Shown here: positions 9,413 through 18,486 of the stretch, piece by piece | How the letters are laid out: every line of letters begins with the position of its first letter | Numbering within the stretch: the first letter of the stretch is position 1 | Origin: Methanosarcina sp. MSH10X1 | GTDB taxonomy: Archaea > Halobacteriota > Methanosarcinia > Methanosarcinales > Methanosarcinaceae | Direction: 5' to 3' | Assembly (NCBI RefSeq): GCF_004099695.1 | Contig: NZ_SCHL01000007.1 | Location: 1 to 64,000, forward strand | DNA: 64,000 bases | Program-made: the position numbers and the translations under genes | The notes under the pieces: model-generated | The model's input: the letters and a program-made list of their open reading frames with translations, nothing else | Told to the model about the DNA's origin: nothing | The model's database searches: none

Positions 9413-11392
9413 TCAGGGATTGTTTAATCCCTGATGCGGAATGAAGATATCTGTTGAAGGACTTGAGTAGATTTTATCAAGCCCTGCGAGATTGCTTTCC
9501 AGTTCAAGCTGGTTTTCGGGTAGCCCCTGGTAAAAATAGTTGGAAGTATCTCTCAGGGTACTTTCCTCACTGCCGAAGTATAATCCACTCCGGAGAAATT
9601 CCTTGGTTCTGAGAACTACATAGCCTTTATATTGTGGGAGTTTATTAACATCACCGATTCTGTAGTTGTCATAAGACGAGATATTCATCTCTGCCGACGA
9701 CGCAGGAATCAGAGGGAGATAGAAGAACCTTGAAGAGAAATAGTCAGTGTAAATTGAGGAATCGGTAGGAATATACTTGAAAACATGTTCAAAACCGCTC
9801 AACTCTTCCGAGGTAAAATATTCATGTTTTGCTTCATGCCCAAGAAAATCCGAGTCCCCAATACTGAAGACCGAAGAAACAAGAACGAAGGTCGAGAATA
9901 ATAAAACCACTACCAAAGTTGAATTAAGTTTTTTTGGAGAGTATTTCGCCATATAATTCCAGAATATATACAATCCGTATCCCATTACGAAAGCCATAAA
10001 TGGGCTGACGAAAAGCATAAACCGATCAACTCTAAATAGAACTTTGAACTGCCAGATTGTATTGAGAGGATTGGGGACATAAAATATGAGAGTTAATAAA
10101 GCAAATAATCCTAGCACGGAAGCATAGTTATTCCTGTAGTTTTTCAGGAGAAAGCCTATTCCTATCAAGGCAAAAAATAAAAATATCGATTTATCCAGAA
10201 GCCCTATTAGATTAATAAAACTCTCCTGAAGCACTTCTGCGCCTCCAGCCGTCAGGACTATAGAGTCCAAAAACTGGCTCTGCAAACGGGGAGCCAGGCT
10301 CCTTTGCACAAACACATATGCTACAAAGAACCAGTATGCCGTGAAAATTACATTAAGCAATATAAAGAAAGGTTTGCTGATGTAGTTACCGTTCCCTATT
10401 ATATATTCGGATGCAAGAAGAAGAACGAGCAATAAGACAAGTTGCGGAAGAGAGACGTTATGAACAAGGGTTAGAAAAACCGCAACAATCACTGAGAGGG
10501 TTTTTAAGGAAAGTTTGTTCTTTTTGAAATTGACACTATAAATCAAGTACAACAATATAATGAACATTATGAATGCCATTGTACGTGTAATTACATTTGT
10601 ACCGTAATAAAGTACGACAGAACTCGCAGAGAAGAGGACGCATGAGAGAAGTGAGATCTGCCTGTTGTTGGTTATGTAATTAAAGATGTAGTAAAGGAAA
10701 ACTATGGTTATTGCATAGATAGGTGCGGTTACAAGGAAAAGTGATGTCTTCGTGCTTATGTTCAGGAGTTGAGAAGTTTCTGCGATAAGCACATGATAAA
10801 GAGGGAAGTAGGCATAATCACTTAAGGAAGTAGGAATTGTATGCCCGGACATTGCAGTGACTTCCGAAAGGAAGATATGCGGCAGGATATCTGTAGTACC
10901 GAAATAGAAGTCATAATTTAACGTAACACTATAAATCAGATTAGTCGCAATTAAGAACGATTCTGCCAGAATAAGGGGAGGATTTACCTTTTTAGAGAAT
11001 ATTTGCAGGAATACCGACAGGTAAAGCCCTAAGATAAAGATGAAATAGTACAGCGGTCTGCTACCCTCAGAAAGCAAGAGCACAACTAGGGAACTGATGT
11101 AAAGTATTCCAAACAGGTATGTAAGAGACTTTGTACTCAATGACGGATAGACATCTATGTCATGCAGGCTTACATCTTTCTTGTAAATGAACAGTATGAA
11201 AAGACAGGAAAGTATTGCAGGTATTCCTGTAAATAACCCCCGAAGTGCATAGCCGAGCTTTCCGGCTGCAAACATCCATAAGAACGTAAATATTACTGCG
11301 AAAATTATAGCGAGCGGAAATAAAAAGGAAATAAGCCTCATTAAGCGGTTATTATCCAATTTGAATCCAGCTTCTTTGCTTAATCCGAACAT
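9413..11392 (-). CDS. Large polytopic membrane protein, GT-C-like, glycan locus
   Basis: 659 residues with about a dozen predicted membrane helices in the first ~500 residues and a soluble C-terminal ~150 residues. A loop after the early helices reads NYDFYFGTTDILPHIFLSE, with Asp and His on the non-cytoplasmic side. This resembles the acidic catalytic loop of GT-C glycosyltransferases, an inference from topology only. Its paralogue at 34038-35969 has the same loop (FYFGTTDLLSHIFMSK) and the same C-terminal pattern (GLYFGSEEST..., PENQ). It is the third gene of a probable operon with the two GT2 genes at 12615 and 11579, running right to left. It could be a lipid-linked-sugar-dependent transferase or a polymerase. 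Confidence 0.75.
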   Translation of the reverse strand: MFGLSKEAGFKLDNNRLMRLISFLFPLAIIFAVIFTFLWMFAAGKLGYALRGLFTGIPAILSCLFILFIYKKDVSLHDIDVYPSLSTKSLTYLFGILYISSLVVLLLSEGSRPLYYFIFILGLYLSVFLQIFSKKVNPPLILAESFLIATNLIYSVTLNYDFYFGTTDILPHIFLSEVTAMSGHTIPTSLSDYAYFPLYHVLIAETSQLLNISTKTSLFLVTAPIYAITIVFLYYIFNYITNNRQISLLSCVLFSASSVVLYYGTNVITRTMAFIMFIILLYLIYSVNFKKNKLSLKTLSVIVAVFLTLVHNVSLPQLVLLLVLLLASEYIIGNGNYISKPFFILLNVIFTAYWFFVAYVFVQRSLAPRLQSQFLDSIVLTAGGAEVLQESFINLIGLLDKSIFLFFALIGIGFLLKNYRNNYASVLGLFALLTLIFYVPNPLNTIWQFKVLFRVDRFMLFVSPFMAFVMGYGLYIFWNYMAKYSPKKLNSTLVVVLLFSTFVLVSSVFSIGDSDFLGHEAKHEYFTSEELSGFEHVFKYIPTDSSIYTDYFSSRFFYLPLIPASSAEMNISSYDNYRIGDVNKLPQYKGYVVLRTKEFLRSGLYFGSEESTLRDTSNYFYQGLPENQLELESNLAGLDKIYSSPSTDIFIPHQGLNNP

Positions 11393-11578
11393 ACTATCTC
11401 CATAACCCTAGATAATCATAATTTCATAAATCGAATAAACTACTATCCAAATTTCTGTGTTTGAAAATCGATGAGAGTCCATCAGAGCGGTATTGATTAA
11501 GAAGATTTTGCCCTGAAAAGCCTCCCTATATATTCAAGTGTTTCGGTTGCTTCTCTAGTATTAAATAAACTGTGGATG

Positions 11579-12592
11579 TTAGACATCCGAGCAGGAACTG
11601 GTTTTTGAGATAAGAGGAGAATTTGTAAAGCTGTACAAAAACCCCAGCCCATAGGCAATGTGTTGTACGGGAATAATAAACAGGGCAAAAAGACCATATT
11701 TTGATCTCATTTTATAGGTAACCTGGATTGAGGTAATAATAACAAGAACAAAATATAGTGCCGTGAGTGCAAGAAGAATCAACCCCGGAGTATAGTATTT
11801 GATAGAGGCAATAAGTAAAGTGGCTGCAAACAGGATAGCAATCGAAGGCAAAAATGCATACCAGCGGACAAATTCTCCATGCTTCTTGAAAAGTTCTGCC
11901 ATCCACATACCATATTTAAACATCCTTAAGGAAAAAGATTTGAGAGTACCTCTTCTATGATGCAGAACCTGGGCTTCCGGGATGTACAAGAACCTGTTAC
12001 CTTTCTTACCTATTCTATAGTTCAGATCTCCATCCTGACCCACAACAAATCGTTCATCAAAACCCCCTGCTTCCTGAATTGCAACTTTTTTATACATTGC
12101 ATTGCAGTTCGGAAGAGAGCCGACATAATGCTTTTTGGTGGAGTTTTTGGACTGAGCTGAGCCTCCTGAGCCCAAAAATGATTCCTGAGCGTATCCAACC
12201 ACCCTGCCAAATACAGGGTCAGTATCAAAGATCAGGTTAGGCCCTCCAAAACACACAACGTCATCCGGAGCTTCCTGCATTTCGCGAATAAGAGCTTTCA
12301 ACCACTGTGGATCAACCTTACAATCCCCGTCAGTAAATGCAACAAGCTCTCCTCTGGCGTTCTTCACACCAAGATTCCTCGCCGCAGCAACATTTTTTCT
12401 TTCATTGAGAAGGAGTTTGACAGGATATTTCTGTACTATATCCCGCGTTTTATCTGTGGACATCCCATCAACGATAATAATCTCGTAAGAATCTCGCGGG
12501 TAGTCTAGATTGAGAAGTGACTCGATACATTCTTCAATGAATCTTTCTTCGTTGCGAATGCCTACTACGATTGAAATAAAAGGGTATTTCAT
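11579..12592 (-). CDS. GT2-family glycosyltransferase with C-terminal membrane helices
   Basis: 337 residues. The GT-A fold motifs are in order: ISIVVGIRNEERFIEECIES, IIIVDGMSTDKTRDIV, the DxD-type FTDGDCKVDPQWL, and GGFDERFVVGQDGDLNYRI. The C-terminal ~100 residues contain two or three hydrophobic segments (PSIAILFAATLLIASI, LILLALTALYFVLVIIT). This is the architecture of membrane-anchored processive or single-transfer GT2 enzymes. It lies 22 bp downstream of the stop of the GT2 at 12615-13514 and upstream of the polytopic protein at 9413, so the three are likely co-transcribed. Substrate unknown. Confidence 0.9.
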   Translation of the reverse strand: MKYPFISIVVGIRNEERFIEECIESLLNLDYPRDSYEIIIVDGMSTDKTRDIVQKYPVKLLLNERKNVAAARNLGVKNARGELVAFTDGDCKVDPQWLKALIREMQEAPDDVVCFGGPNLIFDTDPVFGRVVGYAQESFLGSGGSAQSKNSTKKHYVGSLPNCNAMYKKVAIQEAGGFDERFVVGQDGDLNYRIGKKGNRFLYIPEAQVLHHRRGTLKSFSLRMFKYGMWMAELFKKHGEFVRWYAFLPSIAILFAATLLIASIKYYTPGLILLALTALYFVLVIITSIQVTYKMRSKYGLFALFIIPVQHIAYGLGFLYSFTNSPLISKTSSCSDV

Positions 12593-12614
12593 ATAAATTA
12601 ACCCCGTTTTAATA

Positions 12615-13514
12615 TTATTGCCTTCGGATGTGCTCGTTTAAAAATATCATCCTTGATATGGCATGCAGTATTATTCCGGTAAATACCATGAAGGCTCCTA
12701 TAATTGTCAGCATTACCATAAGGAGTGTTGGTCCGAAGCGCAGGGATCCTCCGAGATAGAAATCCTGTAAAAATTTCAGTCCCATCAGAAAACCTGTAGA
12801 TGCCATAATCAGGCCTGGGACTGAAAAATAGTACAGAGGCCGCCTATATTCCATATCCTTAAGGATACGAAACAGGACTCTAGGTCCATGTATGAAAGGA
12901 TGTTCGCTTGAGCAGTCTTCAAGATCATACCTGCAATGGATCTCCACTTCAGTAAACTTCAGTTTATAATCTCTGGCTTGAATGAGAATTTCAGAGCCTG
13001 CGGACATATCTGTGCCATTTAAATTTATATTTTCAATAGCTTTTTTCCCATAAGCTCGAAACCCGCTCTGGGAATCAGTGACGTTCAGACCGCCTGCGAT
13101 GTAAGTTGCGATGTCAAGAACCTTCATCCCGAATTTACGGTAAATAGGGACATTTTTACCGTTGCCATTAACAAACCTTGAGCCGATTACCAGATCAAAC
13201 CCGTTTTTTAAAGGCTCAAGAAGCTGGGGAATTTCGGAGGGGTCGTGTTGACCGTCAGAGTCAATTATGACCATAGCATTTGCATCGAGTTTACGGGCGG
13301 TTTCAAAACAATTCCTTAGGGCTGCGCCATAGCCTTTATTCGTCCCATGACGAACTACGTAGGCACCAAGCGACTCTGCGATATCGACAGTATTGTCGGT
13401 ACTTCCGTCGTCCACAACTACTACTCTGTCGACGTATTTTTTGCAGCCCCTAATAACATCTGCAATGGCGTGGGCTTCGTTATACGCAGGCATGGCTGCA
13501 ATCGTAATGGCCAT
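12615..13514 (-). CDS. GT2 dolichyl-phosphate-sugar synthase-like enzyme
   Basis: About 300 residues. The frame extends to a TTG at 13520, but ATG at 13514 (MAITIAAMPAYNEAH) matches the start of the paralogue at 40522-41418. Motifs: VVVDDGSTDNTVDIAE, catalytic VIIDSDGQHDPSEIP, GSRFVNGNGKNVP and DSQSGFRAYG. Two C-terminal membrane segments follow (~235-290). Family enzymes load a sugar from a nucleotide donor onto a polyprenyl/dolichyl phosphate at the cytoplasmic membrane face. As first gene of the operon 13514-9413 it could prime or supply a lipid-linked sugar to the GT-C-like protein encoded two genes downstream (inference). Confidence 0.9.
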   Translation of the reverse strand: MAITIAAMPAYNEAHAIADVIRGCKKYVDRVVVVDDGSTDNTVDIAESLGAYVVRHGTNKGYGAALRNCFETARKLDANAMVIIDSDGQHDPSEIPQLLEPLKNGFDLVIGSRFVNGNGKNVPIYRKFGMKVLDIATYIAGGLNVTDSQSGFRAYGKKAIENINLNGTDMSAGSEILIQARDYKLKFTEVEIHCRYDLEDCSSEHPFIHGPRVLFRILKDMEYRRPLYYFSVPGLIMASTGFLMGLKFLQDFYLGGSLRFGPTLLMVMLTIIGAFMVFTGIILHAISRMIFLNEHIRRQ

Positions 13515-14417
13515 ATGCAATCATCTACCTCTGTAAAGATAAAAGTAAGGAGTCTCCTTAATAATGTAGTTTATTATAGAAGAATCAGTAAAAATTCCAA
13601 ATTTAGCAAATATATTTTTCAGAGTCATCGCTCCATAATTTTTAAAGGGTTTCAAAATGCCTTCTAAGGCTACACCTACAGAGAATGAATTGGGGGAATT
13701 ATTCTCCTTCTTTTTTTTAAAAGAAGGAATATAAATACTCTGTAAGTGAGTCACAGCATTTAATATAAGACCTGTATCTTTTTTAATATACGAGCTATAT
13801 AAGCATTTAGGCATAAAAAATAATTAATCAGTAATCCCGGTAACGAAAAATAATTAAGTCAACATGAGAAGCCTGTTAGCCGGAATAATGGCTTAAATGT
13901 GTTTATTAGTTACCGAACATTAAGGAATATTGGAAGAAAAAGTTACACTGATACGAAAAATAAAACTCTTTTCTTATTATATGTCAACGTTTACAGACCA
14001 CTGGCTCATCCAGAATACTCCGTAAGAAAAGTTTCACAGAATGGGATTTAAACGGGAGAGATTTCTTCAGAAAGGAAAGAAAAAAAGGGAAAAGTATTTT
14101 AGATACAATGCGGAAAAAGGGAAAGATATTTTATACAACTAGGTAATTGAGTAGATCGGGTTAAAACATCCTTGAAAACGTATAAAATTCAGGAAAATAG
14201 ATTCTGCTAAATCATAGGAAAACCGGGATTCAAACTCGGACAAGTATTCACCTTTCCGGCTTAATGCTTCACAATCGGAGATTAAAGCAGCCGGTAAGAG
14301 GAAGTCGGAAGGTTTCCGAATAGACCTCATGAGGAGACAGAGCAATTGGCAGATTAGCCCGAATAACAAAAAAGCTGGGAAGCCAGAAAAACATAAAATT
14401 GTTTTATGAGGAGTCAT
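13515..14417. other. Gene-free spacer between divergent operons, with a hairpin
   Basis: This ~900-bp region separates the minus-strand glycosyltransferase operon from the plus-strand DUF1616 gene. A 97-codon ORF (13521-13814 minus) abuts the GT2 start but resembles no family and contains a low-complexity KKKK stretch, so it is not called. A perfect 10-bp hairpin, tccttctttt at 13705-13714 pairing with 13719-13728 around a TTTT loop, sits inside it. It may be a regulatory or terminator element. Nothing else is recognisable. Confidence 0.5.
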
Positions 14418-15305
14418 ATGGCCGGAAACCAGAAGTTTCCATCTGACCTGCTGTTGGTAGCAGGCCTTGTAATTCTTACGGATATTTTCGTAATAGTTCC
14501 CGTACTTAACGGAAGTTTTATTCGCACAGCCCTCGGCTTACCCCTGTTGCTTTTCTTTCCAGGGTATGCCCTTATAGCTACACTTTTTCCGGAAAAAGAC
14601 GGGCTTGAAGGAATGGAGCGGATAGCTCTTTCTGTTGCAATGAGCGTATCAATTGCGCCTTTGATGGGGCTTGCGCTTAATTATACACCCTGGGGAATCA
14701 ATGATATATCTCTTCTTATAAGCCTTTCCGCCTTTACCCTGATTATGCTGGTAACAGCATACATTAGAAGAGGGTATTTACCCACGGACAGGACATTTGA
14801 GGTACCTTTCGGGGCTCTTGCCCTTACACTGGTATCAGGGGTTATGGGAGAGCCGGAATCAAAAACAGAGAAAAATCTCAGGATAATTCTAGCCCTTTCT
14901 TTCCTGATCCTGATAGGGACTGGAGCTTACGTCATTCTGGTGCCTCAGGAAGGAGAGCCATTTACGGAGTTCTATATCCTTGGGACTAGCGGGATGGCTA
15001 ATAACTATACGACAGAGTATATACAGGGAGAAAGTGGAACTTACATTATAGGAATAGCAAATAATGAGCACAGAACAATGGACTATACAATGGAAGTAAG
15101 GCTTGAGAATAAATCGCTGCCTCTTCCGGAAAACCTGCAGCATATCAGGCTTCCAGATAATACGACTCTGGAAGAGCCTATTGAGATTACGCCTTCTGTT
15201 GAAGGAGAGAATATGAAACTGGAGTTCCTGCTTTTTAATGAGACCGAAAAGAATGTGCCCTACAAAGACCTGTGCCTCTGGATAAAGGTTAAAGAGGAGG
15301 TATGA
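14418..15305 (+). CDS. DUF1616 membrane protein (cassette 1)
   Basis: About 295 residues. The frame opens at 14406, but ATG 14418 is preferred: GAGGAG at 14408-14413 sits 4 bases before it, and all three paralogues in the window keep M(A/T)GN there. The first ~140 residues hold four membrane segments (LLLVAGLVILTDIFVIVPVL, LPLLLFFPGYALIATLF). One more helix is at ~165-185. An extracytoplasmic beta-rich domain of ~110 residues follows (FTEFYILG, YTMEVRLENKSLPLPEN, MKLEFLLFNETE) with several N-x-S/T sites. It overlaps the next CPBP gene by ATGA. Function is unknown; repeated pairing with a CPBP protease suggests joint action at the membrane. Confidence 0.85.
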   Translation: MAGNQKFPSDLLLVAGLVILTDIFVIVPVLNGSFIRTALGLPLLLFFPGYALIATLFPEKDGLEGMERIALSVAMSVSIAPLMGLALNYTPWGINDISLLISLSAFTLIMLVTAYIRRGYLPTDRTFEVPFGALALTLVSGVMGEPESKTEKNLRIILALSFLILIGTGAYVILVPQEGEPFTEFYILGTSGMANNYTTEYIQGESGTYIIGIANNEHRTMDYTMEVRLENKSLPLPENLQHIRLPDNTTLEEPIEITPSVEGENMKLEFLLFNETEKNVPYKDLCLWIKVKEEV

Positions 15306-16147
15306 AGATGGGAACGTTTGAAAGCCTTAATATGGAGACCCCAGAAGGCATGAGAACAAAGACTCAAAATCTGCAGGGAAGGACACCTGAGGTAAAAAAC
15401 AAACGAATTTACCTGGCAGCTCCGGCTGCAGCAATCGCTTTTGCAGAACTGATGATTTATTCGGGAAGGGAACTTGAAGCCATAGTACTGCATGCATTAA
15501 TTTTGCTTGGGCTTTCCTTTTCCACAATGTTCATAAAAAATGAAGAAATACAGAAAACTTACCAGGCGTTTATTCTCTTACCGATCCTGCGTCTGGTAGA
15601 CCTTTCAATGCCACTTTTCTATGAAGAGAAGCTTTACAACCTTATTTTCATATACGGTCTTATGGCAATTCCTGTAAGCATTGCAGCAACTAACCAGGGA
15701 TTTACTGGCTCCCAGCTCGGGATGACCTTTAAAAAAATCGGGGTATATATCCCCTTCTCAATACTGGTGGGTCTTTTGTTAGGAGCAGGGGAATTCCTCA
15801 TAGTTGGGGAAAATCCTCTCATCAGTGATCTTTCAATTCTTAACCTTCTGGGTCTCACCATAATCATGATCTTTTTCGTGAGCCCTGTAGAGGAAATAAT
15901 TTTCAGATCAATTCTGCAGAACCGACTAGAGATAGTATTAGGCAGCCGGGAAGCGTTGGTAATTACGAGTATTTTATTCGGGCTAATGCACTCAGGATAT
16001 GGGAATATTAGCGAAATTCTCTATATATCCTCTGTTGGTGCTTTTCTAGGCTACTTATTTTACAAAACCCGGAGTCTGCCGCTAGTTACGCTAATTCATG
16101 GGTTCATGAATGTATTCTTTTTCGGGATTATTCCCCTTCTCCTTTGA
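15302..16147 (+). CDS. CPBP-family intramembrane metalloprotease (cassette 1)
   Basis: 281 residues, about eight membrane helices. The CPBP/Abi signature is complete: EEIIFRSIL (EExxxR), FGLMHSGYG (FxxxH) and HGFMNV (HxxxN). The family comprises glutamate/histidine intramembrane proteases such as CAAX prenyl proteases and bacteriocin-immunity proteins. The start ATG at 15302 overlaps the stop of the DUF1616 gene by four bases, so the two are translationally coupled. A plausible role is processing of a membrane-anchored surface protein, perhaps together with the DUF1616 partner; the substrate is unknown. Paralogues are at 46401-47597 and 54505-55380. Confidence 0.9.
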   Translation: MKMGTFESLNMETPEGMRTKTQNLQGRTPEVKNKRIYLAAPAAAIAFAELMIYSGRELEAIVLHALILLGLSFSTMFIKNEEIQKTYQAFILLPILRLVDLSMPLFYEEKLYNLIFIYGLMAIPVSIAATNQGFTGSQLGMTFKKIGVYIPFSILVGLLLGAGEFLIVGENPLISDLSILNLLGLTIIMIFFVSPVEEIIFRSILQNRLEIVLGSREALVITSILFGLMHSGYGNISEILYISSVGAFLGYLFYKTRSLPLVTLIHGFMNVFFFGIIPLLL

Positions 16148-16442
16148 ATTTCCATTTTCACCAAAAATTCGGAAAAATGAAGAAAAAGGATTGGATTAAA
16201 GGTAATTAAGCCAAAAGCGAAATCTGGAATACAGTCGGGAACATACTCCTGACTCATTTCCAATTAAATAATTAGAAAAATTTACTCCGAATTTTATATC
16301 ACGGAAAGCAGAATAGGTAGATATAAGCAGTTCTCCCGGAATCTCTGTATTTTCGTATACATCTTTTCCCAAACCTGCGGGAGCAGGTCATTAATATTAT
16401 ACCCGAGCATAAGCATTGTACTAAAACCGTTGTGCCGCGACC

Positions 16443-16585
16443 GTTGCGCCGGTCGATCACGCCGCTACGTTGTTTTCGCTCAAGCCTTTTTTGAAAAGGC
16501 TTGCGTTGCGCCGGTCGATCACGCTCCGGTTACACCGGTTTAGATAAGCATGAGTTTTTGATCAAACTTTTTTTGAAAAAGTTTG
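16443..16585. repeat. Dispersed hairpin repeats and a duplicated 19-mer
   Basis: The 19-mer gttgcgccggtcgatcacg occurs at 16443-16461 and again at 16505-16523. Two hairpins follow the same design. CAAGCCTTTT-TTG-AAAAGGCTTG is at 16481-16503, and CAAACTTTTT-TTG-AAAAAGTTTG is at 16563-16585. Each is followed by CGTTGCG. A related hairpin is at 52141-52174. This looks like a dispersed REP-type element rather than coding sequence; ORFs across it (16501-16767, 16530-16844) are not believed. Confidence 0.7.
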
Positions 16586-16741
16586 CGTTGCGGCCGTCGC
16601 TACGGACCCAAAAAAAGTTAGGATCAATCAGCCTTCCTGAGCGAGGCAAAAAGGTAAATCCTCCCGAGACGGAACATGGGCGAGATTCGGAAGGGTCCGG
16701 GAGACCCGGGGACGCAACCGTTCGAACTCCGCTTTTTAGAG

Positions 16742-16945
16742 TCAGTAAAAGAGTGCAACTAGTTTGAAGAGAAGGATTGCACAAAAAGAGAACAGCAGGG
16801 GAATAATTCCCATATTTAAAGAAACTCTCACCGCATCTTCCCAATGTTTTGATACAGGAAGGAAATCCCTGAGCAAAAGCAGTAAAAGTAAAACTGCCGT
16901 AGCTACAGATGCACCATCAGGAATTCCTGGTATTACGGTCGCCAT
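16742..16945 (-). CDS. Small two-helix membrane protein (cassette 1 partner)
   Basis: 67 residues from ATG 16945. Two hydrophobic segments, VATAVLLLLLLLRDFLP and LNMGIIPLLFSFCAILLFKL, flank a polar loop (VSKHWEDAVRVS). It is a clear paralogue of the 79-residue protein at 47958-48197. Shared features are PGIP.GAS near the N-terminus, a conserved K/N-W in the loop and LN.(G/A)IIPLLF in helix two. Both genes lie downstream of a DUF1616/CPBP pair on the opposite strand. Similarity to the paralogue continues upstream of the ATG in frame (SSGALS against SSSAIS). No ATG, GTG or TTG exists there before the stop at 17018-17020, so the true start may be unusual. Confidence 0.65.
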   Translation of the reverse strand: MATVIPGIPDGASVATAVLLLLLLLRDFLPVSKHWEDAVRVSLNMGIIPLLFSFCAILLFKLVALFY

Positions 16946-17752
16946 TGAGAGCGCACCTGAAGAAACTGAATTAGAAATAGTTAAACTTGTAAGCGTAATT
17001 AGAACTCCTAGAGTTGATTAGCGTATTTAAGAAACAAATATGCAATATGATATAAAAATCCTCCTCATACCACTGACAAATATTTGAAAGAGAACTATCA
17101 AATTCGGGCTCAGAAGAAAGGGGAAATCGCCTTAATAAGCAACGAGAAATCCTGTAGTCCCAGCTTGCTATCGAGAGAATAAATTCAGATAGTAGAATGC
17201 CTGTGAAAACCTTAAAAGAGGGGAAGATTTCCTATATTAGACAGCTCCTGATCAGGCGGATATCCTTAAAGAAGTACTCGATTTTAAACCGTCTTAAGTG
17301 GGAGCTCTTATTCAATCCTTGAATATCCTCCAGCGTTTAATCACCAGAGACCTGAATAGTATAAGATTATTTTATGTGTTGGAATGATAATAACACTGTA
17401 AATAACAGTTAAAAGGTGTGCTGTAAGGCTCTGAATATGGAAAAGAAAAGATGAATTGAAGAATCTACGAGAAAGGAAAAAAGCGATAGAAAAATAAACC
17501 AAATCACTTAAATAATTACAAAGTATATTCAACTAAAAAATTAAGATAGTTATAGAAGTAAACGGGAGTGAATATCGGAAAGAATAATAACAATCAACCT
17601 TGGGGTTTATTTTAGCGTATGGATTAGCCCGATAATCGGGAATGTGAAAAACGAAAAGCTACGTAAAACTATGCAGAAGAGTAAGCAGATACTTTTATGC
17701 TCCAACGGAAAGTTTTTCTGGCCAATTGGAAACCAGAGAAACGGGGGGAAAA
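16946..17752 (+). promoter_or_regulatory. Spacer with candidate promoter of the diacetamido-uronate operon
   Basis: No gene is seen. At ~17498-17520 the sequence aaccaaatcacttaaataat is closely similar to aaccaagtgttttaaataat at 25868-25887, which precedes an epimerase remnant. TTAAATAATT is a reasonable archaeal TATA box. If used, the operon transcript would have a leader of roughly 200 bases before ATG 17753. The assignment rests on the A/T box and the duplicate only. Confidence 0.35.
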
Positions 17753-18421
17753 ATGAACTCGACTGAATTTAAGATTCACAATTCTTCTAAAATATACGGT
17801 ACTTCTGTAATCGGGAAAGGCACAGTAATAATGGAAAATGTAATTTTAGGATATCCTGAGCACACAATCCTGATGGAGATCTTAAAGCAGAATATCGAAA
17901 TTGAAAATTTTGATTTTCCAGGGTGTAGTATCGGTTCGGATTCGATAATAAGAGCTGGATCAACAGTGTTTTCCAACGTAAAAACCGGAAAAAACTTCAA
18001 AACCGGGCATAATGTAATGATCAGAGAAAATACGGAAATAGGAAACAATGTCCTCATTGGAACCAACGTTATTATAGATGGGCATGTGAAGATAGGAAAC
18101 AATGTAAGCATCCAGGGAAATGTTTACATTCCGACCAATGTGACTATTGAAGATAATGTATTCATCGGGCCCTGTGCAGTTCTGGCCAATGATAAATACC
18201 CTATTAGAAAGAAATATGAACTGAAGGGCCCTGTTTTGAGAAAAGGTGCATCTATAGGTGCGAATGCTACCTTGCTTCCGGATGTAGAAATCGGGGAAGG
18301 GGCAATGGTTGCGGGAGGAGCACTTGTGACAAAAAATGTGCCTGCCTGGAAACTTGCAGTCGGAGTGCCTGCCAGGATACAAGAACTCCCCAAAGATTTA
18401 AAGGAATTGAATCGAATATAA
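17753..18421 (+). CDS. WbpD-like UDP-sugar 3-N-acetyltransferase (left-handed beta-helix)
   Basis: About 222 residues. ATG 17753 (MNSTEFKIHNSS) is chosen because GGGGGG lies just upstream; the frame itself opens at 17726. The protein is built of hexapeptide repeats ([I/V]G.N..I), a left-handed beta-helix, with N-x-[V/I]-I-G rungs at ~85-150. A C-terminal GPVLRKGASIGANATLLPDV segment is typical of WbpD/WlbB acetyltransferases. WbpD acetylates the 3-amino group of UDP-GlcNAc3NA-uronate using acetyl-CoA. The next genes are the aminotransferase, oxidoreductase and dehydrogenase of the same pathway, which supports the assignment. It is the first gene of the operon. Confidence 0.85.
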   Translation: MNSTEFKIHNSSKIYGTSVIGKGTVIMENVILGYPEHTILMEILKQNIEIENFDFPGCSIGSDSIIRAGSTVFSNVKTGKNFKTGHNVMIRENTEIGNNVLIGTNVIIDGHVKIGNNVSIQGNVYIPTNVTIEDNVFIGPCAVLANDKYPIRKKYELKGPVLRKGASIGANATLLPDVEIGEGAMVAGGALVTKNVPAWKLAVGVPARIQELPKDLKELNRI

Positions 18422-18486
18422 ACTTAACAGAAAATCAAGGTTAAGTAAAAATAGGTTTTATTGAGACTATTAAAAGAGGTCCTAAA

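Noticed and set aside
13521-13814. 97-codon minus-strand ORF next to the GT2 start
   Set aside because: No family resemblance, low-complexity KKKK stretch that comes from a hairpin, and no convincing ribosome binding site.
16501-16844. Overlapping 88- and 104-codon ORFs on both strands
   Set aside because: They run through the hairpin repeats and the small membrane protein gene, and their composition reflects the repeats.
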